A DNA stretch of 59,157 nucleotides, taken from contig CAZBPG010000013.1 of NCBI GenBank assembly GCA_964493695.1, forward strand, positions 1 through 59,157. Reading direction: 5' to 3'. The notes under the pieces are model-generated. The model made no database searches and was not told where the DNA came from. It was given only the letters and a program-made list of their open reading frames with translations. Shown one piece after another: positions 51,908-59,157 of this stretch (within the stretch, counting starts at the first letter, position 1; each line of letters starts with the position of its first letter). The position numbers were made by a program, and so were the translations under genes. Origin of the DNA: Bog-950 sp964493695. GTDB taxonomy: Bacteria > Bacteroidota > Bacteroidia > Chitinophagales > LD1.

Positions 51908-52420
51908 ATGGCACTTATACTACCCGTTAAAGGAGTTTCTCCAAAATTCGGCAACAACAATTTTATTGCAGAGAACGCCACCGTGGTTGGTGATGTAATA
52001 ATCGGTGATGATTGCAGTATCTGGTTTCAGGCAGTGGTGCGGGGCGATGTGCATTACATACGCATGGGCAATAAGGTAAATGTGCAGGACGGTGCGATTT
52101 TGCATTGCACGTATCAGAAAGCCCCTTTGAACATAGGCAACAACGTAAGCATAGGCCACCGCGCCATTGTGCATGGCTGCACGGTGCAGGACAATGTGCT
52201 GATAGGCATGGGAGCCATAGTGATGGACCATGCGGTGATAGGAGAGAACTCTATTATTGCAGCCGGTGCCATTGTTCTAGAAAACACGATAGTAGAACCG
52301 GGAAGTATTTATGCGGGTGTTCCAGCTAAAAAGGTAAAAGAAGTGGACAAGGAAAATTTTAAAGATTTGATAGAGCGCATCGGCAATAATTATGTGATGT
52401 ATTCAACCTGGTTTAAATAA
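51908..52420 (+). CDS. Gamma-carbonic-anhydrase-like hexapeptide-repeat protein
   Basis: A 170-aa left-handed beta-helix protein. The repeated [LIV]GxxxxI pattern (VVGDVIIGDDCSIWFQAVVRGD, IGNNVSIGHRAIVHGCTVQDNVLIGMGAIVMDHAVIG) and the metal-binding His pattern (HCTY, GHRAIVHG) place it with the YrdA/PaaY/gamma-CA group. Activity may be carbonic anhydrase or acyl transfer; the sequence alone does not tell. Starts 1 nt upstream of idi in a tight operon. Confidence 0.9.
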   Translation: MALILPVKGVSPKFGNNNFIAENATVVGDVIIGDDCSIWFQAVVRGDVHYIRMGNKVNVQDGAILHCTYQKAPLNIGNNVSIGHRAIVHGCTVQDNVLIGMGAIVMDHAVIGENSIIAAGAIVLENTIVEPGSIYAGVPAKKVKEVDKENFKDLIERIGNNYVMYSTWFK

Positions 52421-52421
52421 T

Positions 52422-52955
52422 ATGGAAGATTTGAACAAAGAAGAAGAAGTGGTGCTGGTGGACGAGGAGAACAATGTGCTTGGTTACATGGGTAAACTGG
52501 AGGCGCATAAAAAGGCCATGCTGCACCGGGCCATCAGCGTTATCATCTTCAACAGCAAAGGCGAACAATTGGTTCAGCAACGCGCCCGGAACAAATATCA
52601 TTTTGCGGGCGTATGGAGCAATACCTGTTGCAGTCACCCGAGAAAGGATGAATCGTTTCTACAAGCGGCCGAGCGCAGGCTGTTTGAAGAGCTTGGAATT
52701 AAAACTCCGCTGAAGGAAGAATTCAATTTCATTTACAAAGTTCATGATGAAAAAAGCGGGCTAACCGAATGGGAATACGATACAGTCTTCACCGGTGTGT
52801 TTGATGATGAGTTTGAGTTCAACAAAGATGAAGTGGCGGCTGTGCGCTGGATGAAAACAGAAGAGTTGGAAAGAGATATTGAGACAAATCCGGAACAGTA
52901 TTCCTTTTGGTTCAGAACTATTTTAAACGAAATGAAAAAACGGGGGACGCTTTAA
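52422..52955 (+). CDS. idi: Isopentenyl-diphosphate delta-isomerase, type I
   Basis: A 177-aa Nudix-fold Idi-1. Active-site Cys in SNTCCSHP (about 65-72), metal ligands in the RRLFEELGI Nudix-like helix, and the WEYD motif with catalytic Glu (about 108). It interconverts IPP and DMAPP in the isoprenoid pathway, as needed for menaquinone and carotenoids. One nt after the hexapeptide protein and 2 nt before the methyltransferase. Confidence 0.95.
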   Translation: MEDLNKEEEVVLVDEENNVLGYMGKLEAHKKAMLHRAISVIIFNSKGEQLVQQRARNKYHFAGVWSNTCCSHPRKDESFLQAAERRLFEELGIKTPLKEEFNFIYKVHDEKSGLTEWEYDTVFTGVFDDEFEFNKDEVAAVRWMKTEELERDIETNPEQYSFWFRTILNEMKKRGTL

Positions 52956-52957
52956 TT

Positions 52958-53596
52958 ATGCATTTAGTATCTGCTGAAATAGAAAAATACATAGAGCAGT
53001 TTTCTTCGAAAGAAGATGAAGTGCTGAGCGAGCTTTCGCGCGAAACACATTTGAAAGTACAGATGCCGCAAATGGTTTCGGGAAACATTCAGGGACAGTT
53101 TCTGGAAATGATTTCGGGTTTGATTCGGCCAAAGAGGGTTCTGGAGATAGGAACCTTTACCGGTTACTCTGCTATTGCATTAGCCAAAGGATTAACTGAT
53201 GACGGCTTGCTTTATACCATTGATGTAAACGAAGAATTGCAGCCGATGTGTGCGCGGTACTTTGAGAAGGCGGGCCTTACTTCTAAAATAAAACACCTGA
53301 TTGGTGATGCGCGGAAAATAATTCCCGAACTGAACGAGACCTTCGATTTGGTTTTTATTGATGCCGATAAAGTGAACTATGCGAATTACTATGATTTAGT
53401 GTTCGATAAGGTAAGAGCGGGAGGGCTCATTATTGCCGATAATGTGCTGTGGAGCGGTAGGGTGCTGGAAGAGAAAAAAGATAAAGACACCTTGGCGATT
53501 CACCAATACAATGAGAAGGTTTCTGCGGACAAACGCGTAAAGAACTTTATTCTGCCCCTGCGCGATGGATTAAACATTGTCCAAAAACTTAGATAA
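52958..53596 (+). CDS. SAM-dependent O-methyltransferase (class I, COMT-like)
   Basis: 212 aa from the ATG at 52958, right after the idi stop (the open frame extends into idi and is ignored). Binding motif LEIGTFTGYSAIALA (about 60-74) for SAM, and the metal-binding DADKVNYANYY (about 134-144) as in the cation-dependent caffeoyl-CoA-type methyltransferases. Substrate not predictable. Third gene of the operon with idi. Confidence 0.93.
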   Translation: MHLVSAEIEKYIEQFSSKEDEVLSELSRETHLKVQMPQMVSGNIQGQFLEMISGLIRPKRVLEIGTFTGYSAIALAKGLTDDGLLYTIDVNEELQPMCARYFEKAGLTSKIKHLIGDARKIIPELNETFDLVFIDADKVNYANYYDLVFDKVRAGGLIIADNVLWSGRVLEEKKDKDTLAIHQYNEKVSADKRVKNFILPLRDGLNIVQKLR

Positions 53597-53674
53597 CACA
53601 CAACATTTTGTTAGCGGCTTACGTTAAATTGTGGACAGCTTGTGAATAAGTTCGTAGTTGGTAAAAACTGCGCT

Positions 53675-54958
53675 ATGACGAAAAAACTGCTTCCCCTTTT
53701 TGCGAGCCTGATATTTCTGAGTGCTGGGGCACAACAGAAACAGGAAATAGTGAATTACATTGAACAGTACAAGCAGGCTGCTGTTGATGAAATGGTGCGC
53801 TCAAAAGTTCCTGCAAGTATAACACTCGCGCAGGGTATTCTTGAATCTGCTGCGGGTACCTCGGTGCTTTCACGTAACTCGAACAACCATTTCGGTATAA
53901 AATGTAAGGACGAGTGGACCGGTAAAAAGTATTACCATGATGATGACCGTCCGCAGGAGTGTTTCCGGGTTTACAACAGCGTAAGAGAATCGTTTGCTGA
54001 CCATTCGGATTTCTTACTGACCCGTCCGCGCTATGCGCCTTTGTTTCAGTTGCCGATTACCGCCTACAAGTATTGGGCACTTGGTTTAAAAGAAGCCGGT
54101 TACGCCACCAACCCGAAATATGCTTCCATCGTGATTTCGTACATTGAAGGTTATAAACTTGATGAGTTTGATAAACTTGGTGTAGCGATGATTGAGGAAA
54201 AAGAAAAGCTGATGAAACGGCCTCCTGCAACAGAACCGATGACCGCTCATGTTACCTCGAAGGTGGTAGTGACAGAGGTAAACAACAACGAGCCGCACAA
54301 ACAGATTGTAACCGAAGTGAAGAATGCTCAAACAGGCAGAGAGGAACTGGTGGTTAACGGAATACGGGCGGTTAAGGCAATGCCAAACGAAGACCCGTTT
54401 AAGGTGGCTTACGAGTATGGTATTGACTATTCGAACATCATGTCGTACAACGATTTGACGACCGGTGACCGCTTTAAAGAAGGCGAGTTCATTTTTCTGC
54501 AAAGCAAACGGGCAAGAGGAGCTGATGCCACTTACACGGTGAAGACCGGTGAAAGCATGCGCGATGTGTCGCAGAAGACCGGTGTGAAACTGCGCGACCT
54601 TTACCTGAAAAATTCCATGAAGATGAACGACCAGGCACATGCGGGCGAAACGCTTAACCTGCAGGAGAAAAGAAGTGATGCCCCGCTTACCATGACTTAC
54701 TATGAGTATCTGAAAGCGCAAAGTAAAACAGAGCAATCGAGGCACAGCACAGCGGTTAACGCCTCTGCTTCTCTAAACAACGATATACCTAATCTGACTA
54801 AAGAAAATAATTCGGGTGAGTATCAGGTGCAGCGCAGCGATACGCTTTATTCGATTGCAAGAAAATTCAATACCTCTGTTGAACAACTGAAAGAGATAAA
54901 CAACCTGGAAACCAGTGAGCTTAAAGCGGGACAAACGCTGGTGGTTTCGGAAGAGTAA
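53675..54958 (+). CDS. Secreted N-acetylglucosaminidase with LysM repeats
   Basis: 427 aa from the ATG at 53675 (a GTG at 53642 is open but lacks a signal sequence). Signal peptide (1-20), glucosaminidase (GH73-like) domain (about 25-165; ITLAQGILESAAGTSVLSRNSNNHFGIKCK), then three LysM-like peptidoglycan-binding modules (about 230-275, 285-330, 382-427). A cell-wall hydrolase for division or growth. Same operon direction as idi. Confidence 0.93.
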   Translation: MTKKLLPLFASLIFLSAGAQQKQEIVNYIEQYKQAAVDEMVRSKVPASITLAQGILESAAGTSVLSRNSNNHFGIKCKDEWTGKKYYHDDDRPQECFRVYNSVRESFADHSDFLLTRPRYAPLFQLPITAYKYWALGLKEAGYATNPKYASIVISYIEGYKLDEFDKLGVAMIEEKEKLMKRPPATEPMTAHVTSKVVVTEVNNNEPHKQIVTEVKNAQTGREELVVNGIRAVKAMPNEDPFKVAYEYGIDYSNIMSYNDLTTGDRFKEGEFIFLQSKRARGADATYTVKTGESMRDVSQKTGVKLRDLYLKNSMKMNDQAHAGETLNLQEKRSDAPLTMTYYEYLKAQSKTEQSRHSTAVNASASLNNDIPNLTKENNSGEYQVQRSDTLYSIARKFNTSVEQLKEINNLETSELKAGQTLVVSEE

Positions 54959-54965
54959 AATACAG

Positions 54966-55006
54966 CCTCATCCGCCCTACGGGCACCTTCTCCTAAAGGA
55001 GAAGGG
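54966..55006. repeat. CATCCGCCC/AGGAGAAGG dispersed repeat, intergenic copy
   Basis: Matches the copy inside mfd (22933-22973) except for one or two bases and a 2-nt length difference. Lies between the LysM gene and msrA. Confidence 0.85.
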
Positions 55007-55068
55007 TTTAACAGCCGAGAACTTTTTATGTAAGGAATTGTTTAGTCTTACGACTGAAGAAAGAAAAT

Positions 55069-55722
55069 ATGCGCGATTCTGTTTCGAATTTCTTAGTGGC
55101 AATTTTTATTCTTGCTTCGCTTAATTCGTGCGGACAAAAAAGCAAAACCGCAAAAAATATTTCAACTGCTATGGATACAACTATAAAGTCAGAGACTATC
55201 ACTTTCGGGGGCGGATGCTTCTGGTGTACTGAGGCAATTTTTCAAAGGCTGAACGGAGTTATATCTGTTGAATCGGGCTACAGCGGTGGTAAGATAAAGA
55301 ACCCCACTTATAAAGAAGTCTGTTCGGGTATGACCGGGCACGCGGAGTGCACCCAGATAGTTTATGATGCCAACAAAATTTCGTTAGCCGAAATACTCCA
55401 GGTGTTTTTTAAAACGCACGACCCCACAACTTTAAACCGGCAAGGCGGTGATGAGGGCACTCAATACCGGTCGGTGATATTTTACCGCAACGAGGAACAA
55501 AAGAAAACAGCCGAAGAAATTAAAACCGGGTTAGACCAAAGCGGTGCCTTCACCGACCCGATTGTTACCGAGATTGCGGCCTTCGATATTTTCTACAAAG
55601 CAGAAGACTACCACCAGAACTATTACAACCAGAATAAGGACAAAAACCAATACTGCGCGTATGTGATTGTGCCTAAGGTGGAGAAGTTTGAAAAATACTT
55701 TGCCGACAAGCTGAAGAAGTAG
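55069..55722 (+). CDS. msrA: Peptide-methionine (S)-S-oxide reductase, lipoprotein form
   Basis: A 217-aa MsrA with the active-site motif GGCFWCTEA (about 48-56). A hydrophobic N-terminus with lipobox SLNSC (Cys21) makes it a periplasm- or membrane-attached MsrA, as in other Bacteroidota. It repairs oxidised methionine residues in envelope proteins. The regular HECTQIVYD and DHYHQ-type blocks (HAECTQIVYD, DYHQNYYNQN) are present. Confidence 0.95.
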   Translation: MRDSVSNFLVAIFILASLNSCGQKSKTAKNISTAMDTTIKSETITFGGGCFWCTEAIFQRLNGVISVESGYSGGKIKNPTYKEVCSGMTGHAECTQIVYDANKISLAEILQVFFKTHDPTTLNRQGGDEGTQYRSVIFYRNEEQKKTAEEIKTGLDQSGAFTDPIVTEIAAFDIFYKAEDYHQNYYNQNKDKNQYCAYVIVPKVEKFEKYFADKLKK

Positions 55723-55780
55723 CGGGCTATAAGATACCGCTGCTAATCGGGCCCGGTATTTACTATTCACTTGTCTTTCC

Positions 55781-55788
55781 TATATTTG
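55781..55788 (+). promoter_or_regulatory. -7 element TATATTTG of hpt
   Basis: Exact TAnnTTTG, 16 nt upstream of the hpt ATG at 55804. Confidence 0.65.
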
Positions 55789-55803
55789 GCGAAACCTAGA
55801 TGA

Positions 55804-56346
55804 ATGGAAAAAATCGTCCGGCTGAACGACAAAGATTTCAGGCTGTATAAAAGCGAAAACGAAATACTAACAGCCGTTAGGAATGTAGCCCATCGCATTA
55901 ACGAAGACTATATAGGCAAGCGCCCCCTGCTGGTTCCTGTGCTGAATGGTTCTTTCATGTTTGCTTCTGATTTAATTAAGGAGCTGATGCTGGACTGCGA
56001 ACTGTGTTTTGTCAAAGCGTCTTCTTACGAAGGAACCACCTCTACGGGCAAGGTAACAACTGTTATAGGGCTGAATCAGGAGATTGAGGGAAGGCACATC
56101 ATTATTATAGAAGATATTGTAGACACCGGACATACGCTCGCCAAAATTCTGCCTTTGTTTCAGGAAAAAAATCCGGCATCTGTAAAAATTGCTTCGCTGC
56201 TTTTAAAGCCGCTGGCTTTGCAGGTTGACCTGAAGGTAGATTATGTAGGCATGGAAATTCCGAATGAGTTTATTGTGGGTTATGGTTTAGATTACGATGG
56301 ACTGGGCAGGAACCTCCGCGATATTTATCAGGTAGCGGAGGAATAG
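55804..56346 (+). CDS. hpt: Hypoxanthine phosphoribosyltransferase
   Basis: A 180-aa enzyme with the PRPP motif IIIIEDIVDTGHTL (about 100-113) and the family pattern RPLLVPVLNGSFMFASDL. It converts hypoxanthine and/or guanine to IMP or GMP in purine salvage. Length is typical. Confidence 0.95.
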   Translation: MEKIVRLNDKDFRLYKSENEILTAVRNVAHRINEDYIGKRPLLVPVLNGSFMFASDLIKELMLDCELCFVKASSYEGTTSTGKVTTVIGLNQEIEGRHIIIIEDIVDTGHTLAKILPLFQEKNPASVKIASLLLKPLALQVDLKVDYVGMEIPNEFIVGYGLDYDGLGRNLRDIYQVAEE

Positions 56347-56370
56347 CCCCCAAACCCCCGAAGGGGCTTA
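56346..56370. repeat. C-rich palindrome directly before a start codon
   Basis: GCCCCCAAACCCCCGAAGGGGC, between hpt and the flavoprotein gene; its last base adjoins the ATG at 56371. Confidence 0.7.
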
Positions 56371-57609
56371 ATGACAAATACATTGAAACATGTTGTAATT
56401 ATAGGCGGAGGAGCTGCCGGTTTTTTTGCGGCCATCAACTGCGCTGAAAAGAACCCCGGTTACAAAATTACCATCCTCGAAAAATCTTCTTCGCTGCTTA
56501 ACAAAGTAAAAATAAGCGGAGGCGGAAGATGTAACGTTACCCATGCCTGTTTCGATGCCAGGGAACTGGTAAAGTTTTACCCACGGGGCGAAAAACAACT
56601 GCTCGGTCCGTTTACCAAGTTCAATCCATCTAATACCATTGATTGGTTTAAAGCAAGAGGTGTAGAGATAAAGAGAGAAGAAGACGGACGGATGTTTCCG
56701 GTAACCGATTCTTCGCAAACTATTATTGATTGCTTTTTAAATGAAGCCAACCGGTTAGGGGTGAAGGTGCGAATGCAATGCGGGGCGGAAGAATTCAGAA
56801 TTCAGAATTCAGAATTCAGAATTAATACAAGCACCAACGAAACAATAAAGGCCGATGCGGTGATTGTTACCACCGGTTCAAGCCAGCAGGTTTGGAAAAT
56901 GCTGGAAGCACCGGGACACAGGATTGTACCACCGGTGCCTTCGCTGTTTACCTTTAATGTAAAAGATGCAAGAATAAAGGGATTAGAGGGGCTGTCGATG
57001 CCACAAGCGGTTGTTCAAATTCCAAATTCCAAATCTCAAATTCCAAATTCACCTGCGCCATTACTCATTACCCACTGGGGCCTGAGCGGGCCGGCTATAC
57101 TCCGGTTAAGTGCCTGGGGTGCGCGCGAATTGGCTGCGCTTAATCACCGGTTCGAAATTGAAGTAAACTGGGTGAATAAAGATTTTAATGAAGTGAAAGA
57201 TGCGCTCAAACACTTCAAACAAAACCATGCAAAGAAAGGTGTATCGACCACTCCGCTTTTTGGTATCCCGAAAAGACTATGGGAAAGTCTGATTGCCTTT
57301 CAATCCAAAATCCAAAATCCAAAATCCAAAATTTCGAACTTTGCCGACCTGCCGAACACACAAATAGACTCTCTTGCCCGCGAACTGACCGCTTCGCGCT
57401 TTTTAGTGAGCGGAAAAAGCACTTACAAGGATGAATTTGTAACCAGCGGAGGGGTAGATTTGGCTGATGTGGACTTTCGCACCATGCAAAGCAAAAAGGT
57501 TCCTAACCTGTATTTTGCGGGCGAAGTGCTTGATGTTGACGCTATTACCGGAGGGTTCAACTTTCAGGCGGCATGGACTACTGCCTACATAGCATCACAG
57601 ACGATTTGA
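56371..57609 (+). CDS. HI0933/BaiN-family flavoprotein with heptanucleotide-derived inserts
   Basis: A 412-aa two-domain FAD/NAD(P)-binding oxidoreductase: GGGAAGFFAAI at residues 12-22 (dinucleotide fold) and SGGGRCNVTHACFD (about 50-63), hallmark of the HI0933 family. C-terminal GEVLDVDAITGGFNFQAAWTTAY is also conserved. Three stretches of heptanucleotide repeats are translated: (AGAATTC)x~5 giving EFRIQNSEFR, (CAAATTC)x5 giving QIPNSKSQIPNS, and (ATCCAAA)x4 giving SKIQNPKSK. They lie in loops and keep the frame. Confidence 0.93.
   Translation: MTNTLKHVVIIGGGAAGFFAAINCAEKNPGYKITILEKSSSLLNKVKISGGGRCNVTHACFDARELVKFYPRGEKQLLGPFTKFNPSNTIDWFKARGVEIKREEDGRMFPVTDSSQTIIDCFLNEANRLGVKVRMQCGAEEFRIQNSEFRINTSTNETIKADAVIVTTGSSQQVWKMLEAPGHRIVPPVPSLFTFNVKDARIKGLEGLSMPQAVVQIPNSKSQIPNSPAPLLITHWGLSGPAILRLSAWGARELAALNHRFEIEVNWVNKDFNEVKDALKHFKQNHAKKGVSTTPLFGIPKRLWESLIAFQSKIQNPKSKISNFADLPNTQIDSLARELTASRFLVSGKSTYKDEFVTSGGVDLADVDFRTMQSKKVPNLYFAGEVLDVDAITGGFNFQAAWTTAYIASQTI
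56790..56823 (+). repeat. Heptanucleotide repeat (AGAATTC)x~5 in the flavoprotein gene
   Basis: Four perfect 7-nt units plus a partial unit. Confidence 0.95.
57016..57050 (+). repeat. Heptanucleotide repeat (CAAATTC)x5, one unit diverged
   Basis: Five 7-nt units (35 nt), the third with a TC inversion. Confidence 0.9.
57303..57330 (+). repeat. Heptanucleotide repeat (ATCCAAA)x4
   Basis: Four perfect copies; same unit and copy number as in ybeY (47833-47860). Confidence 0.95.
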
Positions 57610-57649
57610 CAGGGGTGGAAAAGTGAAGACTTGCGGGGCGCTTTCGGGG

Positions 57650-57657
57650 TAGGTTTG
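57650..57657 (+). promoter_or_regulatory. -7 element TAGGTTTG of the small glucosaminidase-like gene
   Basis: Exact TAnnTTTG 24 nt upstream of the ATT codon at 57681 and 105 nt upstream of the first GTG in frame. Supports a start at 57681. Confidence 0.55.
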
Positions 57658-57680
57658 CCTCCGAACCAAAGCCCCGGGCT

Positions 57681-58106
57681 ATTAAAAAGTTTCTACAAGC
57701 GGTTGTTTTTTCTGCGTCCCTGTTTTACGTTCCGGTTGCCGGTGCGCAAAGCAAGGAAGAGGTGTATGCCTATATATTAGAGTGCGGCATTCAGCACCCC
57801 GAAGTGGTGATGAGGCAGTGCCTGCTCGAAACCGGGCACCTAAAGTCGCCTTACTTAATGAAGCGCAACAACCTGTTTGCCTTCCGCATTACCGAAGAAT
57901 ACATGAAGTTTGCCAGCTGGAAAGAATCGGTTGAATACTACAAGCGCTGGCAGGGCCGGCACTATAAAAACCCCGCTGAAAACTATTACGTTTTTCTGAA
58001 GAGGATTAAATATTCAGAGTCGGATAATTACTTAACCGTACTGCGCAAAATAAAAGTGCCTTCGCCCGCCTTCTACGAACTGGCAGAAACTGCCTTTGTG
58101 CCTTAG
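57681..58106 (+). CDS. Small exported glucosaminidase-like protein, probable ATT start
   Basis: The frame is open from 57627 without ATG before the conserved part. Reading from ATT at 57681 gives I/M-KKFLQAVVFSASLFYVPVAGAQ, an excellent signal peptide, then a compact GH73-like domain (YAYILECGIQHPEVVMRQCLLETGHLKSPYLMKRNNLFAFR) also seen in the LysM glucosaminidase. A -7 element lies 24 nt before ATT. The usual GTG reading (57762) would lose the signal. About 141 aa with the long form. Either ATT is a true rare start, or the gene has lost its ATG recently. Confidence 0.65.
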   Translation: MKKFLQAVVFSASLFYVPVAGAQSKEEVYAYILECGIQHPEVVMRQCLLETGHLKSPYLMKRNNLFAFRITEEYMKFASWKESVEYYKRWQGRHYKNPAENYYVFLKRIKYSESDNYLTVLRKIKVPSPAFYELAETAFVP

Positions 58107-58163
58107 ACCTGTTCGTCTATTAAGCTTTATCTTTTTTCTGCTACCGCCCCAAAATTATTTTTA

Positions 58164-58171
58164 TACCTTTG
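58164..58171 (+). promoter_or_regulatory. -7 element TACCTTTG of the winged-helix gene
   Basis: Exact TAnnTTTG, 18 nt upstream of the ATG at 58189. Confidence 0.65.
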
Positions 58172-58188
58172 AACAAACCTAACAGGGT

Positions 58189-58875
58189 ATGGAAGAACAG
58201 AAACTTGCCTATCTCGAAAGCGAAAACCTTCGGCTGAACAAGCTGATAACTATTTTAATTGAACAGAACGACACTTTAAAAGCTAAGATTGCCTATCTGG
58301 AAAAAGGGGCAGCCTCGGAAGAAGCGTTTCCTTCCTATCTTGAAAAGATGGCAGGGGGAAAAGAGTTCTGGAGCCACTTGCCGGAAAAGGAGACAGGGGA
58401 AAATCAACTATTTTCGGGTAGCCCCAAAAAGGAGTCAGGAGAAAACGAACTATTTTCGGATAGCCCAAAAAAGGAGATAGGAAGAGAAGAACTATTTTTG
58501 GGCAGCCGGCAAAATGAGATAGGCAAAGAGCCGTTGTTGAGGCCGCTTCCGTATTTTATTCCCTTAACCGGTAAAAACATTGCCCTGGTGCAAAATAGCA
58601 TGGGGGCGGGTTTTTGGTTCAGGGTAAAGCAGGATGCCCGCTGGGCTATGAGTCAAATTCTTATTCAGGCATACAACAAACAAAATTGCAGCTATGCTGC
58701 TTTGGGCAAACTTACCCAGCGCTCGGCAGGCGGCATGGCTAAACTTATTGCCTCGCTCAAAAAGAGAGGGCTGGTAGAGCGCAGCGGTAAAAGCAGTTTC
58801 CGCCTTACCCCGCTAACGCTGGATTATTTTAGCAAGGTAGATTTTGATTTGCAGCCACCCGACCATAAACCGTAG
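58189..58875 (+). CDS. Coiled-coil/winged-helix protein with 14-residue repeats
   Basis: A 228-aa protein: N-terminal leucine-zipper-like coiled coil (about 5-40), then four 14-residue repeats at about 56-111 (pattern GEN.LFS.SPKKE.G; 42 nt per unit), a short linker, and a C-terminal winged helix-turn-helix domain (about 155-215; YAALGKLTQRSAGGMAKLIASLKKRGLVERSGKSSFRLT). Probably a DNA-binding regulator. The central repeat has the same 42-nt length as array A but unrelated sequence. It has its own promoter and terminator. Confidence 0.8.
   Translation: MEEQKLAYLESENLRLNKLITILIEQNDTLKAKIAYLEKGAASEEAFPSYLEKMAGGKEFWSHLPEKETGENQLFSGSPKKESGENELFSDSPKKEIGREELFLGSRQNEIGKEPLLRPLPYFIPLTGKNIALVQNSMGAGFWFRVKQDARWAMSQILIQAYNKQNCSYAALGKLTQRSAGGMAKLIASLKKRGLVERSGKSSFRLTPLTLDYFSKVDFDLQPPDHKP
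58354..58521 (+). repeat. Coding 42-nt tandem repeat (4 units)
   Basis: Units at 58354, 58396, 58438 and 58480, each 42 nt and in frame; the middle two are nearly identical, the first is the most diverged. Confidence 0.9.
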
Positions 58876-58895
58876 ACGGGGTGGCAGTTTTTTTT
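58854..58895 (+). terminator. Terminator overlapping the stop codon of the winged-helix gene
   Basis: GCCACCC (58854-58860, still coding) pairs with GGGTGGC (58879-58885), followed by AG and eight T. Confidence 0.8.
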
Positions 58896-58962
58896 GCGTT
58901 CAGTGGTTAATCGTGTGAGAAGAACAAAATAGACTTGTATCCGCTTTGCCGGTTATTGCGCT

Positions 58963-58992
58963 TTTGTATTAAACCTTAGTAGTATAAATTTG
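58963..58992 (+). promoter_or_regulatory. Strong promoter before the candidate small RNA
   Basis: -33 TTTG (58963-58966) and exact -7 TAAATTTG (58985-58992), 18 nt apart: the most complete Bacteroidota promoter in the window. Confidence 0.75.
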
Positions 58993-58998
58993 GTTACT

Positions 58999-59102
58999 CT
59001 AAACCAACCTTATAAACCTTATGAAAATTGAATTCAATAATCGTTGCATTAACTGTGCAATAAGCCTGCCTGCCGGTCAGGCAGGGTTTATAAGGTTTTT
59101 TT
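58999..59102 (+). ncRNA. Candidate small structured RNA (~100 nt)
   Basis: Predicted transcript from about 58999 to the T-run at 59096-59102. Its two ends pair perfectly over 13 bp: AACCTTATAAACC (59006-59018) with GGTTTATAAGGTT (59085-59097). Inside are three further hairpins: ATTGAATTCAAT (59027-59038), TTGCA/TGCAA (59044-59048 with 59055-59059) and CCTGCCTG/CAGGCAGG (59065-59084 region). The closing stem plus T-run acts as a terminator. A 27-codon frame (ATG at 59021) also fits inside but has no protein-like features. I do not recognise a known RNA family. Confidence 0.6.
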
Positions 59103-59157
59103 AATGAGTGTCCGTATCCATACCTAAAGACACAAGGTTACATTGTCATGCTGAATG

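Noticed and set aside
59021..59104. 27-codon peptide gene
   Set aside because: Fits within the small RNA by chance; the sequence is shaped by hairpins and shows no protein signature.

Overview
The window looks like a complete contig from a free-living or environmental member of the Bacteroidota (Chitinophagales/Sphingobacteriia-like). The evidence is taxon-typical machinery: type IX secretion (T9SS) sorting domains of both type A and type B, a PorP/SprF-OmpA protein next to giant adhesins, a fused MurF-alanine racemase, a GldE-like CNNM/CBS protein, many Bacteroidota lipoproteins, and promoters of the TAnnTTTG type. Both ends fall on dispersed repeats, and one 100-N gap lies inside a 42-nt tandem array.

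Layout. 0-2.1 kb: a membrane SGNH hydrolase and a REP-associated (RAYT) transposase, enclosed by palindromic REP copies. 2.1-7.5 kb: lipoprotein, T9SS-exported trypsin-like protease, tail-fibre-like surface protein, and an unknown 314-aa protein. 7.5-8.9 kb: a stand-alone LytTR DNA-binding protein flanked by two arrays with a 42- or ~21-nt period. 8.9-16.3 kb: core genes (CNNM/CBS transporter, collagen-like protein, MurF-Alr, Kir-type K+ channel, P460-like cytochrome, ferritin-like diiron protein). 16.3-20.7 kb: an accessory island (second 21-nt array with a small HTH/coiled-coil gene, orphan small proteins, nuclease/UVR pair, MNT-HEPN toxin-antitoxin) ending at mfd, whose 3' end exists as a displaced second copy. 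20.7-40.2 kb: Mfd and three large T9SS cargo proteins, including a 3022-aa adhesin. 40.6-43.4 kb: small proteins and a third 21-nt array. 43.5-45.4 kb: a nuclease/helicase fusion. 45.7-58.9 kb: housekeeping genes (Hsp20, YbeY, MnmG with parS-like sites upstream, Idi, O-methyltransferase, LysM glucosaminidase, MsrA, Hpt, flavoprotein, a small glucosaminidase-like gene that appears to start at ATT, a winged-helix protein), then a probable small structured RNA at the right end.

Two themes stand out. First, four non-coding arrays with a 21-nt (or 2 x 21 = 42-nt) period lie just upstream of small genes, and two of them bracket the LytTR gene. LytTR proteins are known to bind ~9-bp direct repeats spaced so that the period is ~21 bp (two helical turns). 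I propose, as inference, that this is a LytTR regulon using operator arrays far larger than the usual two half-sites. Second, the genome is heavily seeded with short repeats (REP palindromes, heptanucleotide tandem repeats, C-rich palindromes), several of which sit in frame inside essential genes (mfd, mnmG, ybeY). The palindrome ACCGGT is about ten-fold over-represented, yet absent from the 16.1-20.0 kb accessory island.
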